A stretch of 64,000 nucleotides of DNA, from contig JAGKQI010000096.1 in NCBI GenBank assembly GCA_018806915.1, positions 1,550,001 to 1,614,000 on the forward strand. Reading direction: 5' to 3'. Each line of letters opens with the position of its first letter. The stretch's first letter is position 1. Both the position numbers and the translations under genes were made by a program. Shown here one piece after another: positions 1 through 10,513 of this stretch. The notes beneath the pieces were generated by a model. The model was not told the DNA's origin, searched no databases, and was given only the letters and a program-made list of their open reading frames with translations. Source of the DNA: Phytophthora colocasiae. Lineage: Eukaryota; Oomycota; Peronosporomycetes; Peronosporales; Peronosporaceae.

Positions 1-5
1 GTGCG

Positions 6-710
6 GTGGATCTGTCAGAGGACGCGAAGGATGACTTGAAATGGTTTACACTAATTATCAACACTAGCAAGTTAAATGCAATTCCATTGTCAAGATTCAC
101 GCGACGACAGGAGCCCGACTTCCATATGCAAATGGACGCCAGCGATTATGGCCTTTGTGCTTTGTTTCCTGCTAAGAGAGAGTTTCTGCAAGTGGAATTC
201 ACAAAACGAGAAAAGGATCTCATACAAGGCGGCGCTCAGGACCTCTCCATCAACGTTCGAGAATTGATGAGCGCTGTATTTGCTGCAATTGTTTGGAGTC
301 ACTATTGGCATGTTCCGAGTCGCGCCAAGGAGATGCACGTCAGATTTTGGATTGATAACACTTCTGCGGTGGCTTGGAGTAACTACAGGTCAAGCAGGAA
401 TCATCACGCGCAGCTACTGCTTCGACTTCTCGGATTATGCGAAGTACATCATAATTTCTATTCGTCGTCGTCGCATGTGGCTGGTCAAGATAACGAAATG
501 GCTGACGCAGGAAGCAGGGTGTGGCAGTCGACTTCACACGCGGCTACGTTTGCTAACTTATCTTCTGGATGGTCACAGGTGCAGATCCCGGACGGCTCTC
601 GCGATCTCTCGCGTCTTTGGGCGCTCTACTACGAACAGGGGCACTTGCACGATCATCCAGGAAGCATTATTCCCGCGCTTGGGCTCAATGGGTCGCGTGG
701 TGTGAAATGA
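6..710 (+). CDS. DIRS-like retroelement RNase H (C-terminal part of RT polyprotein)
   Basis: The open frame continues from outside the window, so the start shown is not biological. The region around residues 40-170 has RNase H character: an early acidic MDASD motif, an RELM acidic stretch near residue 85, a WIDNTSAVAW motif near residue 115 and a final acidic MADAGSR motif near residue 165. In DIRS-order retrotransposons this domain follows reverse transcriptase and degrades the RNA template. The 3' end overlaps the recombinase frame, as is usual in this order. Product: part of a polyprotein acting in the cytoplasmic or nuclear replication particle. Confidence 0.75.
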   Translation: MDLSEDAKDDLKWFTLIINTSKLNAIPLSRFTRRQEPDFHMQMDASDYGLCALFPAKREFLQVEFTKREKDLIQGGAQDLSINVRELMSAVFAAIVWSHYWHVPSRAKEMHVRFWIDNTSAVAWSNYRSSRNHHAQLLLRLLGLCEVHHNFYSSSSHVAGQDNEMADAGSRVWQSTSHAATFANLSSGWSQVQIPDGSRDLSRLWALYYEQGHLHDHPGSIIPALGLNGSRGVK

Positions 711-1605
711 TGCATTATAGTCCCTGGCTCCACGCGACAACCACAGGCACCAACACAGCGCAACTTGGCGCTTTTGCAGTTTATCTCTGGAGATATGGCA
801 TGAATCGCAGCCATACAGGAAATACGTACTCTACAATCTGCACGAAACTATGCGCTGTACGCTGGTACCATCGGAACACAGCAGGATACGACCCCGGTGT
901 TAACGCTAGTCATGCCATACTATTAAAGGGAATTCGCCGCTTCACAGACCCAGTAGTCAAGCAGCAACCCCTGTCAGCGAACCATCTTCGAGCCATCTTC
1001 CAACGAATGGATCTAACGAGGCCACGCGATCAGCTTTTGTGGGGCGGGTTACTTCTTGGCTACTTTTTTCTACTTAGACGATCCGAGTACCTCTTCATTG
1101 ACAAACGACATCATAGTTACATCTTGCGGCTGTCAGCAATCCGGTTCTTTGATTTAAACGAGCAACCCGTGGCCCCAAGGATTGCAGAATTGGTGGGGAT
1201 CACGTTGACCGGCGCGAAAAACAATCAGTTTGGCGAGAGGAAGTACGCTATCACTACAAATCGACTGACAAGATTATTTGCCCCGTCCGAGCTGCACGAT
1301 GGATACATAAGGCGGCATTAGTTTTCGGCACGAAACCGGAGGATCCCGCATTGGCGATGAGAAAAGGTGGAGTATCGGCGAAAGACATTTCTACAGTGAT
1401 CAAGATGGCAGCTTCAGACCTCGGTCTGGACGAGACACGATTTTCAACACACTCAGTTCGAATCGGTGGTGCCACCGCGTTATTAAACGCTGGTGCCGAC
1501 CGACTGGTCATAAAACTGTTAGGTCGATGGTTATCGAACGCGTTCGAAGAGTATCCAGTCCTGTCTTCAAAAGGGTCTGCAAATCTTTCGCGGCAGATGT
1601 GCTGA
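569..1605 (+). pseudogene. Tyrosine recombinase of the DIRS/Ngaro-like element, frameshifted
   Basis: Encodes the recombinase that inserts circular cDNA. The first frame runs 569-1321 and carries the N-terminal SAM-like helices and the first catalytic region (LLLGYFFLLRRSEYL, near residues 160-175). The second frame, readable from about 1220 and open to 1605, carries HSVRIGGA (the HxxR box), GRW and the tyrosine region EEYPV. The two frames overlap and must be joined by a one-base shift near 1215-1250, so the gene is broken here. R, HxxR, W and Y positions are all visible, which makes the family call firm. It overlaps the RNase H frame by about 140 bp. Confidence 0.75.
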
Positions 1606-1665
1606 AACCAAGCATCCAGGGTGAAGACCAGTGCATGTCAGGCGCCCTGTCTCAATTTGGGGTAG

Positions 1666-1727
1666 CCGCCACGCCACGCCCTGGTGTGGCAAAACAACAT
1701 TTGCCCCAACGTTGACATTGTTGGAAA
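1666..1727 (+). repeat. Split direct repeat B1 of the Ngaro-like element
   Basis: A 62-bp sequence beginning CCGCCACGCCACGCC and ending GTTGGAAA, repeated without a difference that I can see at 1874-1935. It lies 60 bp after the recombinase stop. The 146 bp between the two copies would correspond to A2, whose partner A1 is expected at the 5' end of the element outside the window. Confidence 0.8.
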
Positions 1728-1873
1728 TTGTCGGTTGCGGAGGAAACGGATGAAAAGGAGTTGCGGACGAAAGCAAAGTTTCCCAATGTCGTTAGTGAAT
1801 CTATAGATAGCTACGAGAGTTCAAGAGGAGTGAGCACTAGGCTCATTTCTCAAATCTCCAGGCCTCAGCTAAC

Positions 1874-1935
1874 CCGCCACGCCACGCCCTGGTGTGGCAA
1901 AACAACATTTGCCCCAACGTTGACATTGTTGGAAA
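1874..1935 (+). repeat. Split direct repeat B2, 3' terminus of the Ngaro-like element
   Basis: Second copy of the 62-bp repeat at 1666-1727. Its end is taken as the right end of the retroelement; the candidate left end of the MULE follows within about 10 bp. Confidence 0.75.
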
Positions 1936-2034
1936 ACAGAAATCAAGGTGGTTTTTCAAGCAAAAAAGTAAGCCAAGCAAATTTAAGTTTTCAATATGGA
2001 GTATAAATCTCTCGCTGCTTCCCTGTCTTGCCTC

Positions 2035-4509
2035 TTAGTGCGTGAAGGTTCCACCCGTAGCATGCGTATACGAGATCATTTGAGCAAGCTCCTCCACTGG
2101 TATGATCTCCGCCTCCCTTCCTGTAAACTCGATTCTCCACACATATCTACCCTTTCGATTCGACCAAGAGGCAATGGTACCTTGTACATTTTGAATGTCA
2201 CCATCCGTCAAAAACTCTTTGACGACGGTCCAATTCAGAAATCGCGATGGCGACTTAGTCAATGTAGCAACGAGATTGTCGACAGCGTAGAACGTAGTAG
2301 GTAAAGCGTTACTGTTGGGTGTTCTATCCAGAGCCTGCAACTTGCGGGGTCGTCCTGGTGGGCGACGAGCATTCAGAGAGCTCTGCATGCGATCAAGAGG
2401 GTAATCGTCTAAAAGTGTTAGGCATGCGACGACATGGAAGCAAATCCACCCAGTGCTGTACCACATCTTGCAATCACACTGGTATTTCTGCCGAACAGCT
2501 TCAATCTACAGCATCATTTTCGAGTTAGAATAGATGAGAACTAAAATAAAAATTCAATTACCTCAGTCAAATCCCAGGAGTGTTGGTTGACATCGTGAAT
2601 AATTTCTGCATGCGGAGCGACTTGAACACGATGTAGTGACAAGTAATTCACATCAACGTTTTCCACAATATCGTCTCGTTGAAGGCGACCAGACAGTGAT
2701 TTCAGGAAAATTCGTGCTCGGTTTGCGTCGATAGGCAGTGCTTGCAAAGATTCCCTATCCTCTGGAACGAGAAATTTAGTCGTATTGAATAGGAATCCGA
2801 TCAACCGCGTTCTGTTGCTCCTGGGAGCAAAGATCTTTCTGTTGTTGCCGGCCACGACTAGTAAACGAGCTTTTTGGATAACATCCGCCTCGATTGGTCC
2901 TGCTGTCACCAGTGATGCAGAGACATTTGTCTTCCACTTCCTGTTCGCATGCATAACAATGCTCTCTAGAGACTGATTAAGTACTGTTGAAGTAGCAGCT
3001 CTGAGAAGCGGGATGGCGCACTTTTTCATGCTCTTATGGTGCGCCTCGATTGCGTTTTGATTTGGGATGATGCCTGCTTGTCCACTGGCACTTATGAACC
3101 AGCCATCCCAGGTGCTATCGAGATATTGATCTTCGAACCATTTTGTGAATCTTTCTTCTCCCAACGCTTTCCAATTCGATGTGATAAGGTCCGCTAGCGC
3201 AATGAATTGCTTCCGAGTTCGAGCTAAGTGTAGATAATTGAGCTGGGGTTTGATAACATTCTCATATATCGACGGGTCGTGAAGTAACTTCTTTTTCTCT
3301 CGAATTTTGCGCATTAAATGGGGCCAACAGTTCAACAACACAATTTCTGGCCAGACTGCAGAAAACGCATTCGCAATTGGGTTCGAGTGGTCAAGCGATC
3401 CGAAAGCAGCGGTCAGAGTCAAACCGAAAAACTCTTGAGCTTTGCGTTGAACGCATTCAAATAACTTAGTGTAGACTGGTCCAGTCTCTGATCGAACGAA
3501 AAAATAAACCCACGGGGTAAAAGTGTGTCTGTAGCCACGGCTACCATGACTGACAGTGCAAGTTCCCAAGTCTATGAGCGTCCAACCCCCTGCGTGGATT
3601 TTGTATGTTCCGTCTACGACAGCCAGAACGCCAGTGTTAGCTTGGCCTCGAATTGCGGCTGCAACGTTGCGGAACAATCTGCGGGAAGTTATCACAACAC
3701 CTAGTGATTCATCTTCGTCTCCAAGTGCACAAGTACAAAAAGACTCCAGTGCAATCAATTCGCACTGAAATTCGGTCGACTTCGCTGCGAAGTCTACACC
3801 GTCAGAAATTGCTTCGTATGTGTCCAAGTGACCGAAGAATGCCTCTCTGTCGGCACACTTTTTCTGGGCAGCCCACTCCATTACTGCACCAAAAGTATCC
3901 ACCGGATTTCCTGTGCACACAGGAACGGAAATTGTTAGATTTCAAAAGCATAAACCCCCTCCCTGTTACCTTACTATTTGCTTTGCGTATCAGCACCTGC
4001 TTTCGGTTCTTGAGCTGGATAGATGTCGGCAGTTTAGCAAGACGGTCTGGTTGATCTTGATATTTTAACGTGAGTCTGGTCAAAACGGCCTCGGGCCCCA
4101 AACCTGAGAGCAGATTATCTACCTCAGGTTTTATGGACCTATGTATGCCATGATGGATAACCATCTCAGGAATGATATCTTGTCGATTATGAGTGCCCGT
4201 AGTATCAAGCACATACTCTCCTGTACGCTCGCGTGTACGTCGCATTACACTGGAGCAATTTGGATGGCTTTTGCACTTGAAATACGTCCTCTTTGTATGC
4301 GTACCGTTGGAGTTGTAGTGAAAAGCGTAGCGAGATCCGCTGTGTTCCTCCATTCGAGCATTACAAGCCTCCTTGGTGGCAAAACTACCAACAAGTTCAT
4401 ACCGGTTTCGCCCCTGGATTGTACGTGTGGTATGAGCGTTTTGAGATTCAATTCCTTGCTCATCTTCAGAGGTGTCCGATTCTACGTCGTACTCTGAGCT
4501 GTCTGCCAT
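2035..4509 (-). CDS. MULE transposase (zinc finger + DDE + SWIM), three exons
   Basis: Proposed exons are 4509-3975, 3910-2562 and 2505-2035, with introns of 64 nt (GTAAGG...CACAG) and 56 nt (GTAATT...CTGTAG); both junctions restore one open frame. Exon 1 encodes an acidic N-terminus and a FLYWCH/WRKY-like zinc-binding region (CKSHPNC). Exon 2 encodes the MULE catalytic core, with D in VVDGTYKI, a second D in SLDHSNP, CWPH and a later E in AIEAHHK. Exon 3 has a SWIM zinc finger (CDC, then CFH) and a GRPRK basic patch. The enzyme cuts and rejoins the element's ends in the nucleus. No frameshift or stop is seen, unlike most other elements here. Confidence 0.8.
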
Positions 4510-4582
4510 GCTTCACAGATTCAGGCTTGTGTACTTCACGTTGGGTTTAGTAGTGGGCCGCTCTAATGTGCTTGTATTCACG

Positions 4583-4703
4583 GAGAAGATCGTTTTGTAA
4601 CTTCTCTTTTTCTGTTTTGTAACTTCTTGTCTAAATCCACAATGAGAAGATCGTTTTGTAACTTCTCTTTTTCGTTTTTGAAACTTCTCGTCTAAATCCA
4701 CAA
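4583..4703 (+). repeat. Two tandem ~60-bp units at the right side of the MULE
   Basis: Units 4583-4643 and 4644-4703 share GAGAAGATCGTTTTGTAACT and end CTAAATCCACAA. They lie between the transposase start and the putative right terminus and may be subterminal transposase-binding repeats or part of the promoter. Confidence 0.6.
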
Positions 4704-4864
4704 ATCCTTAAGTTCGCATAGCTGCTTACGAACCATCCGATTTGCTTGAAAAGTCACCATGAAACAGGGTTGCTTGGTAAAAAACCTTTTTTTGCTTGAA
4801 AAAAATCCGCACCCAAAACAAATTTGTCGAAAATGTCTAAAAGTGACTTGGTGCATTCACCAAT

Positions 4865-6840
4865 TTGGTCGATATCATTAAAACATTTTTACAGCGATCT
4901 TTTACATTTGTTGACGTAAAAAGATCTGGCCCGCCTGCATCCGTCACTTCAACTTGCTGCCTCTGTTCACACTCCTGCTGCAAGTTCTCGTTTTGCCTCC
5001 TCCCCATGCTGGACCTACTCCCTGGTCTTCTCGATGACGGGTCTGCACGCGGGCGGCCACCAGGACCCCTCGGCGCTAACTTTTTCCTATTGAATACCAA
5101 GTGCAATAAGTCAATGTGGTGGACAGTTTGTAAGTATTGCTACGCAGCACACGTAAGAGACAGCACGGCTGTTCCGTTTCCCACCCACCTACGCGGACGA
5201 AAGGAGACCTGGGCGAAGCACTTGGATGAGTGTGATCACTATCTTCGCGTTACCGGATGTGTTGTTCATGATGATAGGGGGGATGGTTCAAATGGCGCCA
5301 AGAAAATTCGGCGGACGGCACTACCAGAGTTTACTTCTGCTGAATTGAAGGTGTTTTGGCGTCTTCTTTTGGAATTCCAGGCGGAAGCCTTGCTGCCAGA
5401 CTCTTACGTAGAGCTGATGTCATTCAAGCGGTTGGTTTCATTTTTAAACGCGCGTTGTGAAGGTGTGGGTGCTGTGCCGCATCGCCATGTTCTGGGTGGG
5501 CGTGTACTAAATGAATACGCTGAAATACATTCTTTGGAGCAGCGCGACAATGTTAAAGCTATGCAAAACCGTGGAGGAAGGGTGAACTTTTTGTCGGATG
5601 TGTGGGAAAATGTTGCTAAGTTGCACGTTCTTGGCTGTCAAGTCTCGCTGTTTGGCCGGGTAATGACCTACGGATTGAAGCATGCTGGTTCACGCCATGA
5701 CAGTGTTGCCATCGCGCAACAAATGGAAGCAGTGATCGAGGAGCTACTTGCGTCAGGGTGGAAGGTAGGAGCTGTTGTGACAGACAGCGCTGGCCAGTGT
5801 GCTCGAGCTCGTCGTATATTGGGCTTCGATACCCGAGCATCGTTTTTGTCTTTTGCTTTGCGCATGACATTAATAATCTCGTCAAAGCCGTCCTTCAAAA
5901 GGTGTTCAAGGATACTACAAGAGCCGCTGCTGGCGCTGCTAGCTTCCTGAACACTTCTACATCTAAATGGTTGGCTAGAGCGTTTGAGGTAATGAGCAAT
6001 CGGTACGGGGATACATTTGCTATCTTTACACTTTGCGAAACCCGCTGGAATTCAATGCAGTTGTGCTTCGCTTCGCTGCTACGGGTCCGGGGCCTTGGAA
6101 GACATGGTCTTTAAGTATCGAAACAGCATCAAAGAAACTTCGTGTTTTTGGTGATGTTGACTTTTGAAATAAGTTGGAGCAAACAGAGAAAATTGTGCGT
6201 CCACTGTGTGCGGCATCGTTTCGTCTGCAAAGAGATGAAAACACTGTTGCTGATGTGGTTGCCTCGTTTGTGGATCTATACCGTGGTTTTGCTGCTACTG
6301 AATTGGTGACCGCTTGACTGATCTAGTGGAGAGTCGCTGGGGCGCTTGTGAGCAACCATTGTTCATGTTGGGATACTTTCTTCACCCATAATACGTAGAC
6401 CAAGCAAGAATGCTTCCTTTGACGGTTCTGACAGAGCTCGATGATGTCTGCGCCTTTGCGCTCTACTACTACCGCCGCTTTGTTGGCGATGGTACCACCG
6501 GGCTTAAAGGTGAAATGTTCCGGTGGATCACGGGAAGATACACGGAATCTTCCTCCAGTGACTTCGACGGAGATATGGTGGTGGAGTTCTGCGAATACGA
6601 AAAACAAGCGAAAAAAAAACACAAGCTCCCGGTGCTTGCGCTCACGATCTTGTCAATTGCTGTTAATACTGCAACATGTGAGCGCCTGTCAGTGAACTTG
6701 CGCTGATTCACACGCCAAAAAGGAACCGCACGACGACCGATAAAACGATGAAGCACCAGATAATGCACTAGTACGTTCGAGAAAAAAATCGCAGCGAAAA
6801 AGTACGACCAAGCAGTGCGAAGAAGCTCTGCGCACGATAG
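4865..6840 (+). pseudogene. hAT-family transposase, multiple frameshifts and stops
   Basis: Readable in pieces in different frames. The first piece (to about 5815) has an AT-hook-like RGRPPGP and a BED-type zinc finger (CKYC, then HLDEC). The next frame (about 5820-6085) has FCFAHDINNL and CETRWNSM, both typical of the hAT core. A third segment near 6315-6390 reads like the VESRW...LFMLGYFLHP block. The 6410-6706 frame has the C-terminal dimerisation signature LPVLALTILSIAVNTATCER. Frame changes fall near 5818 and 6085, with several stops at 6110-6400. The ordered hAT blocks make the family certain; the gene is dead. Confidence 0.75.
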
Positions 6841-7022
6841 ATCCACGGAAACGACAGCGCATCTCAACGCCACAGAACTCCGCTCACACCACTCCTGCTT
6901 ACCTCGCAACACCACAACTTCAGACGCCTGCTCCATATTTTCCAAGTACTAACGCCCGTCCAACTCGTGACGGTATTCTTTCGTCGTCGCTTGTTCGAAT
7001 CTTATTCCCCGAGCAGCACCAA

Positions 7023-7808
7023 GTGAATGCGCACAACGGTCATCCTGCTACGCCATCACGTCAGACTCCAGCGCAAAATGGAATCGTTCAACGAGCCTCA
7101 CAAACGATTTCCCATGACCATCCTAGCACTCCCAGCCGAGCCATTTATGACGATAATAAACAAGTTGATACAGCAACTGGGTTGCACACAATCGTGCTCA
7201 GTAACAGTCAGCTGGACGAGTATTTGGAGCACTTTGACTGGGAGGAAATTGATGAGTACGGAGACGAAGACACTTTCGGGATGTGGACAAGCGTTTTCAA
7301 TACCCCACGAATTTCTTTTTCTGACTGCAACGATGCTGATTCGGTTGCTGAGCTGAGCAGCGGTATCGATCAAAGCAGCGGAGCTGCTGCCCGTGAGGCG
7401 GTTAGTTGTGGAACATCTGAAACAGCATGTGCTTCTGCTGAAAGCGCTGGAAATACCGACAGAACTGCTCGCAATGACCACAATGAGACGCCACTCGCCA
7501 ACGTACCACTGGGATTTGAGCTGAGCACCGGTATCGATCAAAGCCGTTTAGTTGTCGATCGTGAGGTTGTCAGTGCTGTTGCCCCTGATTCAGCAACGAG
7601 CAATGCCAGAAGAACCAACAGAAATGCCCCTAATGATCCCAATGAGACACCGCGGTTTACTACCAAACGACTGGGATCAAGCAAAGACCCGATTCCTGTG
7701 GCCATCCGGCAACCTTATCCTGACACGAATGACCGTGATTTTCCCCAAGAAAAACAGCTAACTGGTATTCGAGCACGCAAGACATCTCTGGCGTCCTTGG
7801 TCGGATAA
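7023..7808 (+). CDS. Acidic, Ser/Thr/Asn-rich ORF downstream of the hAT transposase
   Basis: An open frame of 261 codons with no recognised domain. It has an acidic aromatic patch (LEHFDWEEIDEYGDED, near residues 68-83). It also has an internal duplication of about 55 residues: SGIDQS...REAVS...NETP is repeated as TGIDQS...REVVS...NETP. It directly follows the decayed transposase on the same strand, so I infer it is a C-terminal extension or second product of the hAT element rather than a host gene. The frame is intact although the transposase upstream is broken. It could instead be a fortuitously open relic. Confidence 0.4.
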   Translation: MNAHNGHPATPSRQTPAQNGIVQRASQTISHDHPSTPSRAIYDDNKQVDTATGLHTIVLSNSQLDEYLEHFDWEEIDEYGDEDTFGMWTSVFNTPRISFSDCNDADSVAELSSGIDQSSGAAAREAVSCGTSETACASAESAGNTDRTARNDHNETPLANVPLGFELSTGIDQSRLVVDREVVSAVAPDSATSNARRTNRNAPNDPNETPRFTTKRLGSSKDPIPVAIRQPYPDTNDRDFPQEKQLTGIRARKTSLASLVG

Positions 7809-8132
7809 TTCATCGGTATCATGCTGTCACAAGGTTTACCTTGAAGAAGCGGCTGCATCTCGTCTTTTCAAAACTCTCTGTAGGGCATCGCAACCACACC
7901 ACTAACGTCGCAATAAACGTTCTGATTTGCTGTCAATGTTTTGATCAATCTCCATGCCCTCATTCTCAGTGGCGGCGTCAATCATACGATGCGTATTGCT
8001 GCCCTTAAACATCCACGAAGACTTGCTCCCACCACCGAAAACATCACGAAATTAGCGTCCTTAGCCGTGTTGGCTTTTTACATGTGTTTTACCTTTATCT
8101 AAGTAGGAACCTCTGTAAAAATGTAAAAAGCC

Positions 8133-8578
8133 GATTTATTAAAGTGAAAATTGCTGGATATCTCAGGTGGCTTACGAGCGACTGCATGGGTCGCAGGCTT
8201 CCAGGCATGGACGACGATCCGAGCCAAGACCGCACCGTGTACACCATGAAGACGCTGCATAAGAAGCTCCTCGACCAACAGATCCCCAACACCGACAGCA
8301 CAACGCTGGCTCCACCACCTCTGCGTGGGCTTCCACATCCAGAGCACCCACAAGTTCCAGGCGTTCGCTGGTGGCAACGCCAACGTGACGCGCATTTTTT
8401 CGAGCACAGATACGCGTCCCCCACGAGCTGCACGGTGACGGGTCCAACGTCGTCGTTCAGCTCCACGTCGAGCACCAGCGCGTCTACAACATTTACCCAA
8501 CGACATAACCCATCAAGTTTCGCCTGGCCACAAACCGGGCGTCGCGTCAGAGATTCACGGAGGTTGTTCGTAGTATGA
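8133..8578. other. GC-rich stretch of unknown origin between hAT and gypsy remnants
   Basis: Open in several frames on both strands, which is a composition effect. I recognise no domain in any frame. A 12-bp perfect inverted repeat (GGCTTTTTACAT at 8072, ATGTAAAAAGCC at 8121) sits at its left edge. It may be a fragment of a host gene or of another element. Confidence 0.3.
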
Positions 8579-9601
8579 TCAAGACGATGCTTCAACCGCT
8601 AAGATCTGGCCTTGAGCTGCCACATGTTCACGGATTTCCTCGGTGATTTGCAACGAGCTGTCAGCGTAAAACTTCAACCTCGAAATGTGGACGTCGGTCT
8701 CTTCACCCGTAACTACATGCCTTATTTTGAACGAGTGTGTGTCCGCTCTTGTGATTTGATAAGTGCCTATCCATGTAACCATTGTCTTGGTGTTTGTGGT
8801 CCACCCTTGATCGTAACACGTAATCTCCAACGTCGAAGTTGGGCTGCTTCGCGTGGGTATGGCGTCTCTGGTTGCTTCGTCTTTTCTATGTGTGCAGTTA
8901 TCGCGGCTTGTGCATAGCCCGTATGCTAGTTCGCGTAGCAGAAAGCCAGGGTTCGATGTCACCCGGCTGTTCTGGTAGCGTCACTATTTTGCGTTGTTTC
9001 GAATCCACACAGAAATCCAAGGAGATGGCAATGGTAGTGCGCAAAAAAGTTCAACGGGGGCTTTGTTCCCCAGAGATGGTACTGGTGTGTGATTCAAATT
9101 TCCTTGTAATACTGGCACAAAATAGGTTCAATCATGTATATCCACTTGATACTCGAGGCATAGTACACGTAATACCTGGATAATATCTCTGTTGGCTCGC
9201 TCAATACTACCGTTTATCCATGGGCAATAGGCCACTATAAATTCTTGACGTGATTTCAATCGCCTGCATACGTCATTCACAACTGCATTTTTAATATGTG
9301 ACCCCTGGTCGCTGATCCATAGGGGTGGAATACCGTAGCGGCTGTGTCATGGAAGAATCGCCTCAGCAGCAAATGGGCTGGTAGACGTGGAGCATGGAGT
9401 CAGTTCGCAAAAATGAGTCGCTTCATCTTTCAGTACCAATAGATATTGATCACCACCAAAACTTTCCCCTAAAAACAGGAAATCCCAGTGGAGAGCACCG
9501 TTTCGTTCGTTTGTCCGATATGATTCACCCCATGGCATTTGTATGATCTTACTCCCCTTGACGTGATGCCACAGCAGGCACGTCGATAAAAAGGCTTCCA
9601 C
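8579..9601 (-). pseudogene. Ty3/gypsy integrase core and C-terminus, frameshifted
   Basis: Three frames are needed. The first holds the integrase first aspartate (HWDFLFLGES, about 9480). The second holds WISDQGSH and the glutamate in GSIERANRD (about 9340-9190). The third (8962-8579) holds the C-terminal module with FKIRHVVTGEETDVHISRL. It stops before any chromodomain, where the complete element at 15075-15581 continues into one. Confidence 0.65.
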
Positions 9602-10475
9602 CCGCGCTCTAAGGCGGACCAGGTAAGCAAACCTTCTTATCCGTTCAATTGTGCGTCCCTACCACGGTGTCCTTGTGCTCCACAATGGGCCACAACTAAT
9701 ATTCGTTGCACTAAATATTCATCTTTATCAGGAATCCACAATTTCTCGTCCACGTACCATCCAGATTCATCATCGCCAGTAGCGTTGGGCGGGCGGTCTT
9801 TGCTGTACGGTGTCTGTGACTCTATTACCGCACGCTGACCTGGCCACTCAAAATTTGGACCGCCTAGAGGACGGATTGATAGTGACAATTGAGTTGAAGG
9901 TGTAGTTACTTCTTGTGTTGGTGCCAATTTCCTTCGCTTCCGACGTGTCCTCTTTTCCTGTCGGCTAACCTTGCTGTCTGTTGCCGGTATAACCCTTTTC
10001 CGTAGTGTCATTTGCCGAAGATGTGTTGCTGGCTGGTGGTTTCCAGCCCACCTGGACACCATGTCACTCCACACGTTATTTACCCCGTCAATGTGTTCAA
10101 TCACGTAGCGATATTCTGCTAGCTTCGTCGCCCACCTCAATAGTTTACCCCTGATATGCTTTTTCACTTCTGTAACAGGGGCGAATATGAAGATGAGGTT
10201 TCGGTGATCACAGTATAGCCGAAAACCTTGTTGTCGTAACAGCAAGTAGCTCACATGCACAGATAATTGGGTAGGCTTCTTTTTCAATAATGCTCCATTG
10301 CACTGGGAACCAGTGAACGTACCACCCAAGAAAGTGAGCATTTCATGTTGCTGGTGGTGGGCTGGGACATCATTCTCCCATTTGAGCACTTGAGTCACGA
10401 TAAGGCACCAGCCGACGTCGCTAGTGTCCGACATAACGCACATCGTCGCGTCCATCCGTGGGAACGCAAGCTTCA
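8579..10475 (-). mobile_element. Old truncated Ty3/gypsy fragment (RT end to integrase C-terminus)
   Basis: Reads on the minus strand from about 10475 to 8579. In order: the RT/RNase H junction (MSDTSDVGWCLIVTQV), the RNase H body with YCDHRNL, the integrase zinc region near 9690 (AHCGAQGHRG), the integrase core (LHWDFLFLGES near 9500; WISDQGSH near 9310; SIERANRD near 9220), then an integrase C-terminal module (ISRLKFYADSSL). It lacks LTRs, gag, protease and most of RT, and carries several frame breaks. It is related to, but clearly diverged from, the complete gypsy element at 10514-16257. Confidence 0.75.
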
Positions 10476-10513
10476 CACTCGAGAGAAATACTCCAATATG
10501 ACTCAGCGCCAAC
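9637..10513 (-). pseudogene. Ty3/gypsy RNase H and integrase N-terminus, truncated
   Basis: Encodes an RNase H domain (SDTSDVGW, then YCDHRNLIF, then IEHIDGVNNVWSDMVSRW) and the start of integrase with its zinc-binding histidines. In the original allele the frame continues upstream without a stop into EF-hand coding sequence at 16258. The apparent start upstream of 10513 is LTR sequence of the inserted element and not part of this gene. Active only as a relic. Confidence 0.7.

Larger units (their letters stand above)
1..1935 (+). mobile_element. DIRS/Ngaro-like tyrosine-recombinase retrotransposon, 3' part
   Basis: The 3' portion of a retroelement whose reverse transcriptase lies off the left edge. 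It shows an RNase H domain (6-710), then an overlapping tyrosine recombinase (569-1605), then two identical 62-bp direct repeats (1666-1727 and 1874-1935) separated by 146 bp. RNase H followed directly by a tyrosine recombinase and no DDE integrase is specific to DIRS-order elements. There is no room for a methyltransferase domain between them, and the B1-A2-B2 repeat arrangement at the 3' end is the Ngaro pattern, so I infer a Ngaro-like element. The right boundary is taken as the end of the second repeat. The recombinase frame is broken, so this copy is probably inactive. Confidence 0.8.
1945..4808 (-). mobile_element. Mutator-like (MULE) DNA transposon with short imperfect TIRs
   Basis: Contains one three-exon transposase gene on the minus strand. 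Candidate inverted ends are the TTTTTCAAGCAAAAAA-type sequence at about 1951-1966, followed by CCAAGCAA, and its inverted counterpart at about 4775-4805 (TTGCTTGG then TTTTTTGCTTGAAAAA). The inverted match is interrupted and I found no convincing 8-10 bp target duplication, so the exact ends are uncertain. The transposase is open throughout, so the element may be recently active. Confidence 0.6.
4840..8132 (+). mobile_element. Decayed hAT transposon
   Basis: The span holds a broken hAT transposase (4865-6840) and a following acidic open frame (7023-7808). An 11-bp inverted match (CATTTTTACAG at 4884 and CTGTAAAAATG at 8113) may mark subterminal sequence. I could not define the terminal repeats or a duplication, so the limits are approximate. 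Confidence 0.5.

Noticed and set aside
569..1605. Phage-type or Crypton integrase
   Set aside because: It directly follows and overlaps an RNase H domain and is followed by split direct repeats, so it belongs to a DIRS-order retroelement.
8095..8595. Overlapping long ORFs on both strands at 8.1-8.6 kb as genes
   Set aside because: All frames are open because of GC-rich composition; no domain or splice support.
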